Source: Caulobacterales bacterium (GTDB taxonomy: Bacteria; Pseudomonadota; Alphaproteobacteria; Caulobacterales; Caulobacteraceae). Taken from it: a DNA stretch of 42,014 bases. The notes beneath the pieces were generated by a model, which was given only the letters and a program-made list of their open reading frames with translations, made no database searches and was not told the DNA's origin. The translations under genes were made by a program, and so were the position numbers. Location: positions 1-42,014 of the forward strand of contig CANJID010000037.1 of assembly GCA_947474395.1 (NCBI GenBank), read 5' to 3'. Position 1 is the stretch's first letter. The number at the start of each line of letters is the position of its first letter. Positions 33,160 through 40,306 of this stretch are shown piece after piece.

Positions 33160-35262
33160 CTACCGCGCCGCCCGCTGGTACTCGCCCCAGTCCTCGCGGG
33201 CGCGGGCGTTGACGTACTGGTGGATGGACTCGGCCTGGTCGCGGGTCAGGACGTCGGCGAAGCTGGCCATGCCCTGGTCCTTGCGCGAACCGCCGATGAC
33301 GATGTCGAGGAAGGCCGTGTGGGTCTCCGGCTGCATCTGGCGCAGGTCCTTGATCCCGCCTTGCGCCTGCTGGCCGTGGCAGAGGGCGCAGTTCTTGGCG
33401 AAGAGCTCGCCGCCCGCCTTCACCACCGCCTCGGAGGCGCGGACCGGGGGCGGCTCGGGGGGCTGGCGCACCGGCGGGGCCGGCGGCAGCACGGCGGTCC
33501 CGCCCAGCTTGAAGACCAGCAGACGGGCAGGGGCGACGTTCAGGTCGCGGAACGCGGCCGCCTGCACGTGGGCGAGCCCGCCGCCCCAGCCGACGTTCAC
33601 CGCCACATACTGCTCGCCGCCGACCGTGTAGGTCATGGGCGCCGCGATCGGCACGCTCTGGATGTCGCCGCTCTCCCAGACCTTGGCGCCGGTGTCGGCG
33701 CGGTAGACGGCCAGGGTCTTCTTCACCGTCCCTTCGATCACGAGGTTGCCGGCCGTGGCCAGCACCCCGCCGTTTCCATCGCGGGGGTAGGGGACGCGCC
33801 AGGCCTCCTTGGCCTTCACGGGGTCCCAGGCGACCAGCCAGGCCTTCTCGTTGGCGACGGCGAAGGCGGCCTGCTGGCGGCGCTCGGCCTCGAAGCCGCC
33901 GTAAGATGCGCCGGTCCCCCTGGAGCCGGGGACGAAGCTCGCGGCGGCGGCGTAGGACATGTAGGCCTGCACCACCGGGAAATAGACCAGGCCGGTCTGC
34001 GGGCTATAGGCCATGGGGTTGAAGTTGTGCGCCCCGCCGGCATGGGGCGAGACCAGCACCGGCGTCTCGCCGTAGCGGGCCTCTTTGGTCTCGATCGGCC
34101 GGCCTGTCTTCATGTCGACGCCCGTCGTCCAGGTCTGGTGGACGAAGGGGGTGGCGGACAACAGCTCTCCCGTCTTGCGATCGAGCACGTAGAAGAAGCC
34201 GTTCTTGGGCGCCTGCATCAGCACCTGGCGGGTGCGCCCGCCGATCTTCAGGTCGGTCAGGATCATCGGCTGGGTGGCGGTGTAGTCCCACTGCTCGCCG
34301 GGGGTCTCCTGGTAGTGCCAGACGTATTCGCCGGTGTCGGCCTTCACCGCCACGATGGAGGACAGGAACAGGTTGTCGCCGCCGCCGGGGCTGCGGAACT
34401 TCTGCACCCACGGCGCGCCGTTGCCGACGCCGATGTAGATCAGCTTCAGCTTGGGATCATAGACGATGGAGTCCCAGGCGGTGCCGCCGCCGCCCTGCTT
34501 CCACCACTCCCCGCTCCAGGTCTTGGCGGCCATTTCCATGGCCTTGTTCTCGAAGGGCTTTGAGGGGTCGCCCGGCACCGTGTGGAAGCGCCACAGTTTC
34601 TTGCCGGTCTCGGCGTCATAGGCCGAGACGTAGCCGCGCACGCCCAGCTCCGAGCCGCCGTTGCCGATCAGCACCTTGCCGTCGAACACCCGGGGCGCGC
34701 CGGTGATGGTGTAGGGCCAGCCGCCTTCGCCGGCGAAGGTGTCCGCGCTCCAGACCGGCTGGCCGGTGCGCGCGTCAACGGCGATCAGCCGCCCGTCGAG
34801 GGTGGCGATGATGACCTTGCCCTTCCAGACGGCCAGGCCCCGGCTGACGATGTCGCAGCAGGCCAGGCGCCCGACGTCGCGGGGCACCTTGGGGTCGTAG
34901 GACCAGAGGAGGCGCCCGGTGCGGGCGTCGTGCGCCATGGTGATGTTCCAGGCGCTGATGTTGTAGAGCACCCCGTCCACGACGATCGGCGTCGATTCCA
35001 CCCCGCGAAACGTGTCGAGGTCGTAGGACCAGGCCAGGCCCAGCTTGCCCGCCGTCTTGTCGTTGATCTGGGTGAGGGGGCTGAAATGCTCCTCGTTGTA
35101 GGTCCTGCCGGTGGACATCCAGTTGCCCGGCTCCCGGTCGGCGGCGGCGATTCGCGCCCCGTCCACGTCCGCGGGCCTGCGCCCGGCGTCCATGCCCGCA
35201 AGGCCCAGGGCCGCCGCCGCCAGAACGCCCGCCGCGAGGATCCGTCCGTTGATGAAGCCCAT
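33160..35262 (-). CDS. PQQ-dependent quinohemoprotein alcohol dehydrogenase
   Basis: A 700-residue periplasmic enzyme that oxidises alcohols and passes electrons to cytochrome c or quinone. A signal peptide is followed by the eight-bladed PQQ propeller. Visible are the vicinal disulfide C135-C136 (RLACCDIVSRG), E205 in 'GNGGSELGVRG', N281 in 'GVGNGAPW' and the catalytic D326 in 'GEQWDYTATQ'. Position 328 is Thr, not the Asp of lanthanide-type enzymes, so a calcium-dependent site is expected. A Pro-rich linker leads to a C-terminal cytochrome c domain with C625-x-x-C628-H629 and probable axial Met665. The start at 35262 has GGGGA upstream; an ATG 15 nt earlier has no site. Confidence 0.95.
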   Translation of the reverse strand: MGFINGRILAAGVLAAAALGLAGMDAGRRPADVDGARIAAADREPGNWMSTGRTYNEEHFSPLTQINDKTAGKLGLAWSYDLDTFRGVESTPIVVDGVLYNISAWNITMAHDARTGRLLWSYDPKVPRDVGRLACCDIVSRGLAVWKGKVIIATLDGRLIAVDARTGQPVWSADTFAGEGGWPYTITGAPRVFDGKVLIGNGGSELGVRGYVSAYDAETGKKLWRFHTVPGDPSKPFENKAMEMAAKTWSGEWWKQGGGGTAWDSIVYDPKLKLIYIGVGNGAPWVQKFRSPGGGDNLFLSSIVAVKADTGEYVWHYQETPGEQWDYTATQPMILTDLKIGGRTRQVLMQAPKNGFFYVLDRKTGELLSATPFVHQTWTTGVDMKTGRPIETKEARYGETPVLVSPHAGGAHNFNPMAYSPQTGLVYFPVVQAYMSYAAAASFVPGSRGTGASYGGFEAERRQQAAFAVANEKAWLVAWDPVKAKEAWRVPYPRDGNGGVLATAGNLVIEGTVKKTLAVYRADTGAKVWESGDIQSVPIAAPMTYTVGGEQYVAVNVGWGGGLAHVQAAAFRDLNVAPARLLVFKLGGTAVLPPAPPVRQPPEPPPVRASEAVVKAGGELFAKNCALCHGQQAQGGIKDLRQMQPETHTAFLDIVIGGSRKDQGMASFADVLTRDQAESIHQYVNARAREDWGEYQRAAR

Positions 35263-35318
35263 GGTTTCCCCAGACATGCTTTTGACTGGCGCCTGTGACC
35301 GGCGCGTTCGGCCTATGG

Positions 35319-35337
35319 CTTATCATCGTTCGGTAAG
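35319..35337. promoter_or_regulatory. Candidate operator upstream of the PQQ dehydrogenase gene
   Basis: CTTATC and GGTAAG form an imperfect inverted repeat (5 of 6 positions) around 7 nt, 57 nt before the dehydrogenase start. CTTATC also occurs at 35948-35953 and as a perfect inverted repeat at 40088-40112, both upstream of genes of this cluster. Confidence 0.35.
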
Positions 35338-35377
35338 GCGCGGGCGACTAGCCCTAGCCGACGCTGAAACGCCAAGA

Positions 35378-35403
35378 AGCCGACCGGACGGGTCCGGTCG
35401 GCT
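35378..35403 (-). terminator. Terminator after the DUF6152 gene (copy 2)
   Basis: A perfect 11-bp stem (AGCCGACCGGA/TCCGGTCGGCT) with a 4-nt loop lies 30 nt beyond the stop of the minus-strand DUF6152 gene. On that strand it is followed by TTCTTGG, a weak U-tract. Confidence 0.6.
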
Positions 35404-35433
35404 CCTGATCTCAGCCGAGAAAAAGACTGTGGC

Positions 35434-35844
35434 TTAAGGCCGCGGCGCGTTGACGACGCCGCCGGCGTTCGTCGTGAGGTCGCCCAGGCTGCTGCCGTCC
35501 GGCAGGCTGACGCCCCGGAACAGGCCGCCCTTCTTGCCGTCGCGCAGCGGGTTGATGTTGACCGTGACCTTGTCGCCGGTCTTCAGGCTGGAGGACTTCC
35601 AGCCCTGGCGCTTCAGGTTGTTGGGGCTGTTCAGCTCCACCGACCAGCGCTCGGGAGCGCCGGCGGAGCCGGGAACGTCCACCTCGATGAAGGCATGAGG
35701 GTTGGTCCACTGGAATTCGTGGACCGTGCCCTTCAGCACCGTCACCTTGCTTTGGTCGAACATGGCGAATGAGTGGTGCGCGCTTGCAGCGCCCGCCGCC
35801 ATGAGAGCGCCTGCGGCCGCGCAGATCGCCAATCCAGCCTTCAT
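35434..35844 (-). CDS. DUF6152 family exported protein (copy 2), predicted N-terminal His
   Basis: A 136-residue small exported protein. The signal peptide ends in a clear AxA site (GAASA), leaving HHSFAMF as the mature N-terminus. The family core follows: 'VLKGTVHEFQWTNPHAFIEV', 'WSVELNSPNNLKRQGWKSSS', 'LKTGDKVTVNINPLRDGKKG' and 'GVSLPDGSSL'. This is the copy closest to the family consensus as I know it. It is transcribed away from the three tandem DWxGVW genes across a 228-bp gap and toward the PQQ dehydrogenase, with a hairpin terminator between. Function unknown; a metal-binding role is argued in the findings. Confidence 0.88.
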   Translation of the reverse strand: MKAGLAICAAAGALMAAGAASAHHSFAMFDQSKVTVLKGTVHEFQWTNPHAFIEVDVPGSAGAPERWSVELNSPNNLKRQGWKSSSLKTGDKVTVNINPLRDGKKGGLFRGVSLPDGSSLGDLTTNAGGVVNAPRP

Positions 35845-36072
35845 TGTCTCACTCCCAGTTCCGTTCAGCCTGCCAAGCCAGGGCCATCGGCAGGATTCCC
35901 TGCCTTATAGCGTTTCTTTGGGGGTGCGCACTAGACGCCACCTGAGCCTTATCGTTACAGCTTCGACCAACAATTGGACACAAGCATGGCCGATCGTTCC
36001 GGTTCGTGCGACGGGCGACAGGCGAGCGGCTCGTTCAAGAAGCCGCCGGGGAAGCATCAGGCGAGGGATAAG
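35845..36072. promoter_or_regulatory. Divergent intergenic region between DUF6152 and the DWxGVW array
   Basis: This 228-bp gap separates divergent genes and should hold both promoters. It contains one CTTATC (35948-35953, in 'agccttatcgttacagct') like those upstream of the neighbouring cluster genes. No confident -35/-10 was assigned. No RNA gene or ORF of note is seen. Confidence 0.4.
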
Positions 36073-36888
36073 ATGACGCTTAAGAACACGCTTTTGGGCG
36101 CGGCCTTTGGGGGCGCCGCCCTGTTGATGCTCGGCGCAGGGGCCGCCTCCGCGGGCCAGCCTGCAGGACCGCCTCCGGGCCCGGTCCATCCGGCCGCCAC
36201 GCCCAAGGGTCACTACCAGGACCTGGACAAGCTGCCCGACTGGGGCGGGGTGTGGATCGTGGCCTTCCAGCGCCGCGCCGCCGGCGCGCCCGCGGCCCCG
36301 GCCCAGGAGCCGATCAAGCCCAAGGGCATCTACAAGGACAGGGTCGAGGCCGGCCGCGCCTACGCCGCCGCCCACAACGGCGAGCCCCTGCTGGACGTCT
36401 CCAGCTGCACCGCCCCGGGCACGCCCTCGATCATGGGCACCGGCCAGTATCCGATCGAATTCCTGTTCACCCCCGGCCGGGTCACCACCCTGCACGAGGC
36501 CTGGACCGGCCAGCGCCGCATCTACACCGACGGGCGCGGCCACATCCCGGCCGACGAGCTGGAGCTCAGCTTCTACGGCGACTCCATCGGCCATTGGGAA
36601 GGCGACACCCTGGTGGTCAACACCATCGGCATGAAGCCCTCCACCAAGGTCAGCGGCGTCGGCCACAGCCCCAAGCAGGTGGTGGACGAGCGCATCCACC
36701 TGGATCCGAACGACAAGGACGTGCTGATCGACGAGATCACCGTCACCGATCCGGACGCCCTGGAGCAGCCCTACAAGTACTCCGTCCGTTACGGCCGTCA
36801 CCGCGATCTGGAGCTCTTGGAGTTCATCTGCGCGGAGAACGACCGCAACGGTCTGGGCGCCGACGGCCGGGCCATATTCACCCAGTAG
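36073..36888 (+). CDS. Exported 'LPDWxGVW' family protein (paralogue 2)
   Basis: A 271-residue protein. The signal peptide ends at about residue 27 (GAASA), followed by a Pro-rich start (GQPAGPPPGPVHPAATPKG) and the LPDWGGVW box at 54-61. Family blocks are 'QYPIEFLFTPGRVTTLHEAW', 'RRIYTDGRGHIPADELEL', 'GDSIGHWEGDTLVVNTIGM' and 'LLEFICAENDRNG'. C112 and C253 are the conserved pair. The ATG at 36073 was chosen because the upstream in-frame extension has no site or signal peptide. It is the first of three tandem paralogues. Function unknown; the fold is probably beta-rich and periplasmic. Confidence 0.87.
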   Translation: MTLKNTLLGAAFGGAALLMLGAGAASAGQPAGPPPGPVHPAATPKGHYQDLDKLPDWGGVWIVAFQRRAAGAPAAPAQEPIKPKGIYKDRVEAGRAYAAAHNGEPLLDVSSCTAPGTPSIMGTGQYPIEFLFTPGRVTTLHEAWTGQRRIYTDGRGHIPADELELSFYGDSIGHWEGDTLVVNTIGMKPSTKVSGVGHSPKQVVDERIHLDPNDKDVLIDEITVTDPDALEQPYKYSVRYGRHRDLELLEFICAENDRNGLGADGRAIFTQ

Positions 36889-36894
36889 ATTCAG

Positions 36895-36920
36895 CGGCGG
36901 CCGGGCGCGCCCGGCCGCCG
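36895..36920 (+). other. Perfect intercistronic hairpin
   Basis: CGGCGGCCGGG pairs exactly with CCCGGCCGCCG around a CGCG loop, starting 7 nt after the stop of the first tandem DWxGVW gene and ending 21 nt before the next start. There is no T-run, so it is more likely an mRNA-stability or processing element than a terminator. Confidence 0.6.
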
Positions 36921-36941
36921 TACATAGCAGTGAGGACGACG

Positions 36942-37751
36942 ATGCAATTGCGACACGCCCTTCTTGGGGCGGCCCTCAGTGGGGCGGCTTTCCTGGCCCT
37001 TCAAGCCGGCCAGGCCGCGGCGGGACAGCCCGCCGGCCCGCCGCCGGGACCGGTCTATCCGGCCGCCACGCCGAAGGGGAACTACGCCGCCCTGAACAAC
37101 CTGCCTGACTGGGGCGGGGTGTGGATCGTGGCCGCCCAGCGCCGCGCCGCCGGCGCGCCCGCGCCCGAGGCCCCTGCGCCCAAGGGCAAGTACAAGGAAA
37201 CCCTGGAGACCGCCCGCGCCTACGCCGCCGCCCACAACGGCGAGCCCCTGCGGGTGGTCAACAACTGCACCGCGCCCGGCGTGCCCTACATCATGACCGT
37301 CGGCCAGTACCCGATCGAGTGGCTGTTCACCCCGGGCCGGGTGACCATGCTGGCCGAGGCCTGGACCGGCCAGCGCCGCATCTACACCGACGGACGCAAG
37401 CACATCCCGCCCGAGGACGCCGAGCTTTCCTTCTACGGCGACTCCATCGGTCACTGGGAAGGCGACACCCTGGTGGTCGAGACCATCAACATGAAGCCGT
37501 CCAACCAGATCGCCACCAACGTCTTCCACTCGGACAAGATGATCGTCCGCGAGCGTATCCACCTCGATCCGGCCAACCCGGACTTCATGGTGGACGAGAT
37601 CACCGTGGAGGATGTCGAGGCCCTGGAGCATCCGTTCCACCAGACGATCCGTTATCAGCGCCGGCGCGACCTCGAGCCGCTGGAATTCATCTGCGCCGAG
37701 AACGACCGCAATCCGCTGACTGAAGGCGGGGTCGCCGGCTTCGTCCAATAG
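36942..37751 (+). CDS. Exported 'LPDWxGVW' family protein (paralogue 3)
   Basis: A 269-residue protein with a signal peptide (about 1-27, ending QAAAG), the shared GQPAGPPPGPVYPAATPKG segment, 'NYAALNNLPDWGGVWIVAAQ', 'QYPIEWLFTPGRVTMLAEAW', 'RRIYTDGRKHIPPEDAELSF', 'GDSIGHWEGDTLVVETINM' and 'PLEFICAENDRNP'. The two family Cys are present (NNCTAPG, FICAEN). It is highly similar to both tandem neighbours, including at the DNA level around LPDWGGVW, which points to recent duplication. The ATG has tgagga upstream. Function unknown. Confidence 0.87.
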   Translation: MQLRHALLGAALSGAAFLALQAGQAAAGQPAGPPPGPVYPAATPKGNYAALNNLPDWGGVWIVAAQRRAAGAPAPEAPAPKGKYKETLETARAYAAAHNGEPLRVVNNCTAPGVPYIMTVGQYPIEWLFTPGRVTMLAEAWTGQRRIYTDGRKHIPPEDAELSFYGDSIGHWEGDTLVVETINMKPSNQIATNVFHSDKMIVRERIHLDPANPDFMVDEITVEDVEALEHPFHQTIRYQRRRDLEPLEFICAENDRNPLTEGGVAGFVQ

Positions 37752-37782
37752 GACGGACGGCTTAGCACTGGGGGGCCTCGTG

Positions 37783-38586
37783 ATGTTGCGACAAGCGCTA
37801 CTAGGGCCGCTGCTTGGCGGGGCGGCCTTGCTGGCGGTCCAGGGGGCGCCGGCGCTGGCCGGTCAGCCCGCCGGTCCACCGCCGGGACCGGTTCATCCCG
37901 CCGCCACGCCCAAGGGGAACTACGCCGCGCTGAACAACCTGCCCGACTGGGGCGGGGTGTGGATCGTGGCGCCGCAACGGCGCGCGCCGGGCGATCCTCC
38001 CCCCGAGACCACCACGCCCAAGGGCCAGTACCTCGAGCGCTACAACCGCATGAAGGCCATCGCCGAGGCCAACGACGGTGAATACCCGCGGGTCGCGAGC
38101 ACCTGCACCACCCCCGGCGAGCCCTACCTCGCCAGCCTGGGTCAGTACCCGACCGAATGGCTGTTCACTCCCGGGCGCGTCACCGTGCTGCATGAGGAGA
38201 CGGTCGGCGAACGCCGCATCTACACCGACGGCCGGGGGCACATTCCCGCCGACGATCTCGAACTCAGCTACGGCGGGGATTCCATCGGCCACTGGGAGGG
38301 CGAGACCCTGGTGGTCGACACCATCGGCCTGAAGCCCTCCAACCAGATCAGCCCCGGCGTCTTCGCCACGCCCAAGACCCGGCTCATGGAGCGCATCCAC
38401 CTCGACCCCGCCGACAAGGACCTACTCGTCGACGAGATCACGGTGGTCGACGAGGACATGCTGGAGCGGCCCTACCACCAGACGGTCAAGTACCGTCGGC
38501 GGCGCGATCTCGAGATCCTCGAATACGTCTGCGCGGAAAATGACCGCAACCAACTTCGCCCGGACGGCCGCATCGGCTTCAACTGA
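37783..38586 (+). CDS. Exported 'LPDWxGVW' family protein (paralogue 4)
   Basis: A 267-residue protein. It shares with paralogue 3 the signal-peptide end (PALAG), the 'QPAGPPPGPVHPAATPKG' segment and 'NYAALNNLPDWGGVWIVAPQ'. It then diverges more in the middle (QYLERYNRMKAIAEANDGEY). Family blocks are 'YPTEWLFTPGRVTVLHEETV', 'RRIYTDGRGHIPADDLEL', 'GDSIGHWEGETLVVDTIGL' and 'ILEYVCAENDRNQ'. Both conserved Cys are kept (STCTTPG, YVCAEN). ATG 37783 is preferred to the adjacent GTG 37780, with gggggcc upstream. A strong bidirectional terminator follows. Confidence 0.87.
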   Translation: MLRQALLGPLLGGAALLAVQGAPALAGQPAGPPPGPVHPAATPKGNYAALNNLPDWGGVWIVAPQRRAPGDPPPETTTPKGQYLERYNRMKAIAEANDGEYPRVASTCTTPGEPYLASLGQYPTEWLFTPGRVTVLHEETVGERRIYTDGRGHIPADDLELSYGGDSIGHWEGETLVVDTIGLKPSNQISPGVFATPKTRLMERIHLDPADKDLLVDEITVVDEDMLERPYHQTVKYRRRRDLEILEYVCAENDRNQLRPDGRIGFN

Positions 38587-38612
38587 GGCCGGGGGCGGGG
38601 ACCGCCCATGAA

Positions 38613-38647
38613 AAAGCCGGCGGCGCATGGCCTGCGCCGCCGGCTTT
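38613..38647. terminator. Bidirectional terminator between convergent genes
   Basis: A perfect 15-bp stem (AAAGCCGGCGGCGCA with TGCGCCGCCGGCTTT) with a 5-nt loop. The plus-strand side ends in CTTT, and the minus strand continues into TTTTTCAT. It separates the plus-strand DWxGVW array from the minus-strand DUF6152 gene. Confidence 0.88.
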
Positions 38648-38664
38648 GACTTGTCGGGGTCGGC

Positions 38665-39090
38665 TCAGCCCGCGGGCGCGGCGGGGGCGGCCGGAGCCGC
38701 TGCGGGCGGGCGGCCGCGGAAGTAGATCACTTCGCCCGTGTCGATCTTGGTGACCCTCATCAGGGCGCCGGCGGGGCGGCCGTCACGCATCGGGTTGCAG
38801 ACCACCGTGACCTTCTCGCCCTCTTTCAGGGCGCTGCGCTTGATGCCGTTGCGCATCAGGGTCGAGGGGCCTTCGCTTTCGAAACCCCACTCGACGATCT
38901 TGCCCGTGGAATCGGGGGCCATGACCCGCACCCAGGAATGCGGGTTGGTGTACTCGAACTCCTTGATCACGCCGGTGACCGACACCTGCTTGCTGGAGTC
39001 GAACATCGCGCCGGAGTGGTGGGCCAGGACGGGGCTGGACCCCAGGAGCATCGCCCCCAGTCCGACTGCGCAGATAGCCGCTTTACGCAT
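38665..39090 (-). CDS. DUF6152 family exported protein (copy 3), predicted N-terminal His
   Basis: A 141-residue exported protein. The signal peptide ends SSPVLA, leaving HHSGAMF as the mature start. The core follows: 'VSVTGVIKEFEYTNPHSWVR', 'VEWGFESEGPSTLMRNGIKR', 'LKEGEKVTVVCNPMRDGRPA' and 'MRVTKIDTGEVIYFRG', then an Ala/Pro tail. Unlike copies 1 and 2 it has one Cys (VVCNP). The ATG at 39090 was chosen because GGAGAA precedes it and the signal peptide begins there. It lies 54 nt downstream of a DWxGVW gene, the same gene order as the pair at 18789-20073. Confidence 0.87.
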   Translation of the reverse strand: MRKAAICAVGLGAMLLGSSPVLAHHSGAMFDSSKQVSVTGVIKEFEYTNPHSWVRVMAPDSTGKIVEWGFESEGPSTLMRNGIKRSALKEGEKVTVVCNPMRDGRPAGALMRVTKIDTGEVIYFRGRPPAAAPAAPAAPAG

Positions 39091-39144
39091 CGCTATTCTC
39101 CAAAGCTCGGCCGAACGAACGGCCGTTTCCTTCCGTTCGCGCAC

Positions 39145-40053
39145 CTATTTCGGCGCGGTGACCGCACCCGTCGTCGGGGCCTTGTATCCCTGCTCGCCCG
39201 GCAGGACGAAGTCGGAGGTCCCGGCGCCGGTCTTGACGACGTTGTTGTTCTCTTCGCAGGACCAGTGGTTGATCCGAAGGCCCGGCGGGTCGGTGACCTT
39301 CGAGAAGACCTGCCGGATGCGCCAGGGCTTCACCAGGGCCTTGGGGTCGTAGATCGTGACCAGGTCCTCGATGGTGTTGGCGTCGATCTTGCGCATCCGC
39401 TCGACCGTGGTGACCTGGTCGGAATGGTCGGGCTCCAGCCGCTGGTACTGGTTGGCCTTCAGGTTGTTGGTGTGGATGACGAGGGTGTCGCCGTCCCAGA
39501 AGCCGATCGAATCGCCTTCCCACAGGGGATAGGCCTCGTCGTCCGGCACGTGGCCGCGGCCGTCGGTATAGACGCGCCGGATCTCAGCCAACTGCTCGGT
39601 CAGGAGCCAGGCCTGTTCGGGCCGCAGGATGTTCTCGCGCAGGAACGGCTCCAGGAGCCAGCGCGGATAGCCCGCCGGGAGGCAGTAGCTGAGGGGGTCC
39701 CACTCGATCCCCTTGGCCACGTCCTCGATCTTCTTGAGGTAGCGCGCCTTGTACTCGGGCGTCAGCATGTCCGGGATCTTGTCGCGGGGCATGGACGGGT
39801 CGAGGGCGAAGCCGCCGGAGTGGGTCCAGACCCCGGACCAGTCGGGCAGCTGGGCGAAGGTGTGCTTGGTCCCGCCCTTCGCGTCCTTCAGGTAGTCCTG
39901 GTACTCCTCCCAGGAGGTCGCGTAATTCTTCTTCAGAGGAGGCGGCGGCGGCGCGAGCCTCTGGGCGGGGGCGCCCGCCATAGCCGCCGGCACAATCACT
40001 GCGCAGGCCACCAGAGCGGCCCCTACGCAGGCCGCCAGTTTCAACACGCCCAT
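39145..40053 (-). CDS. Exported 'LPDWxGVW' family protein (paralogue 5, divergent)
   Basis: A 302-residue exported protein, the most divergent family member here. The signal peptide (about 1-27, ending AAMAG) is followed by a longer N-terminal segment (NYATSWEEYQDYLKDAKGG) before 'QLPDWSGVW'. Family blocks are altered: 'GYPRWLLEPFLRENILRPEQ' replaces the PIEFLFTPGRVT element, while 'RRVYTDGRGHVPDDEA', 'GDSIGFWDGDTLVIHTNNL' and 'INHWSCEENNN' are kept. The two conserved Cys remain (LSYCLPAG, WSCEEN). The ATG at 40053 has GGGAGGAA upstream. It precedes DUF6152 copy 3 on the same strand, so the pair is probably one operon. Confidence 0.86.
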   Translation of the reverse strand: MGVLKLAACVGAALVACAVIVPAAMAGAPAQRLAPPPPPLKKNYATSWEEYQDYLKDAKGGTKHTFAQLPDWSGVWTHSGGFALDPSMPRDKIPDMLTPEYKARYLKKIEDVAKGIEWDPLSYCLPAGYPRWLLEPFLRENILRPEQAWLLTEQLAEIRRVYTDGRGHVPDDEAYPLWEGDSIGFWDGDTLVIHTNNLKANQYQRLEPDHSDQVTTVERMRKIDANTIEDLVTIYDPKALVKPWRIRQVFSKVTDPPGLRINHWSCEENNNVVKTGAGTSDFVLPGEQGYKAPTTGAVTAPK

Positions 40054-40087
40054 TCGTTCCTCCCGAGCACTGAGCCGATTGGGTCGG

Positions 40088-40112
40088 CTTATCTTTATGG
40101 AACAGCGATAAG
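40088..40112. promoter_or_regulatory. CTTATC...GATAAG inverted repeat
   Basis: CTTATC and GATAAG form a perfect 6-bp inverted repeat with a 13-nt spacer, 35 nt before the start of DWxGVW paralogue 5, in the 253-bp divergent gap (40054-40306) shared with the XRE regulator. It is a candidate operator. The rest of that gap shows no RNA gene or ORF. Confidence 0.42.
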
Positions 40113-40306
40113 TTGGCAAACCGTTGTGCCACTCCTTTGGCGGCTGCGCCAGTCGAAGTCCACAGCCGCGTCGTCCGTCGAGCATGTTCGGCGAATGCTC
40201 GCTAAAGGCGGTCCTTTGCCTTGGTAACGCAAAAGACTCTTGAATCCGGCCTCACGTTAGGTTGTGGTGCATCGACTCAACTGTCGAGCTCGCAAGGGGA
40301 GGCGTA

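Noticed and set aside
36252-37751. Apparent fusion of a long Arg-rich domain to DWxGVW paralogue 3
   Set aside because: The first part is the out-of-frame reading of paralogue 2. A stop-free stretch joins it to the real gene, which has its own site and signal peptide at 36942.
40099-40125. GGAAC...CGTT, a possible general-stress (EcfG/SigT) promoter
   Set aside because: The spacer is 18 nt by my count, longer than the usual 16-17, and the site lies about 180 nt before the XRE gene with no other support.
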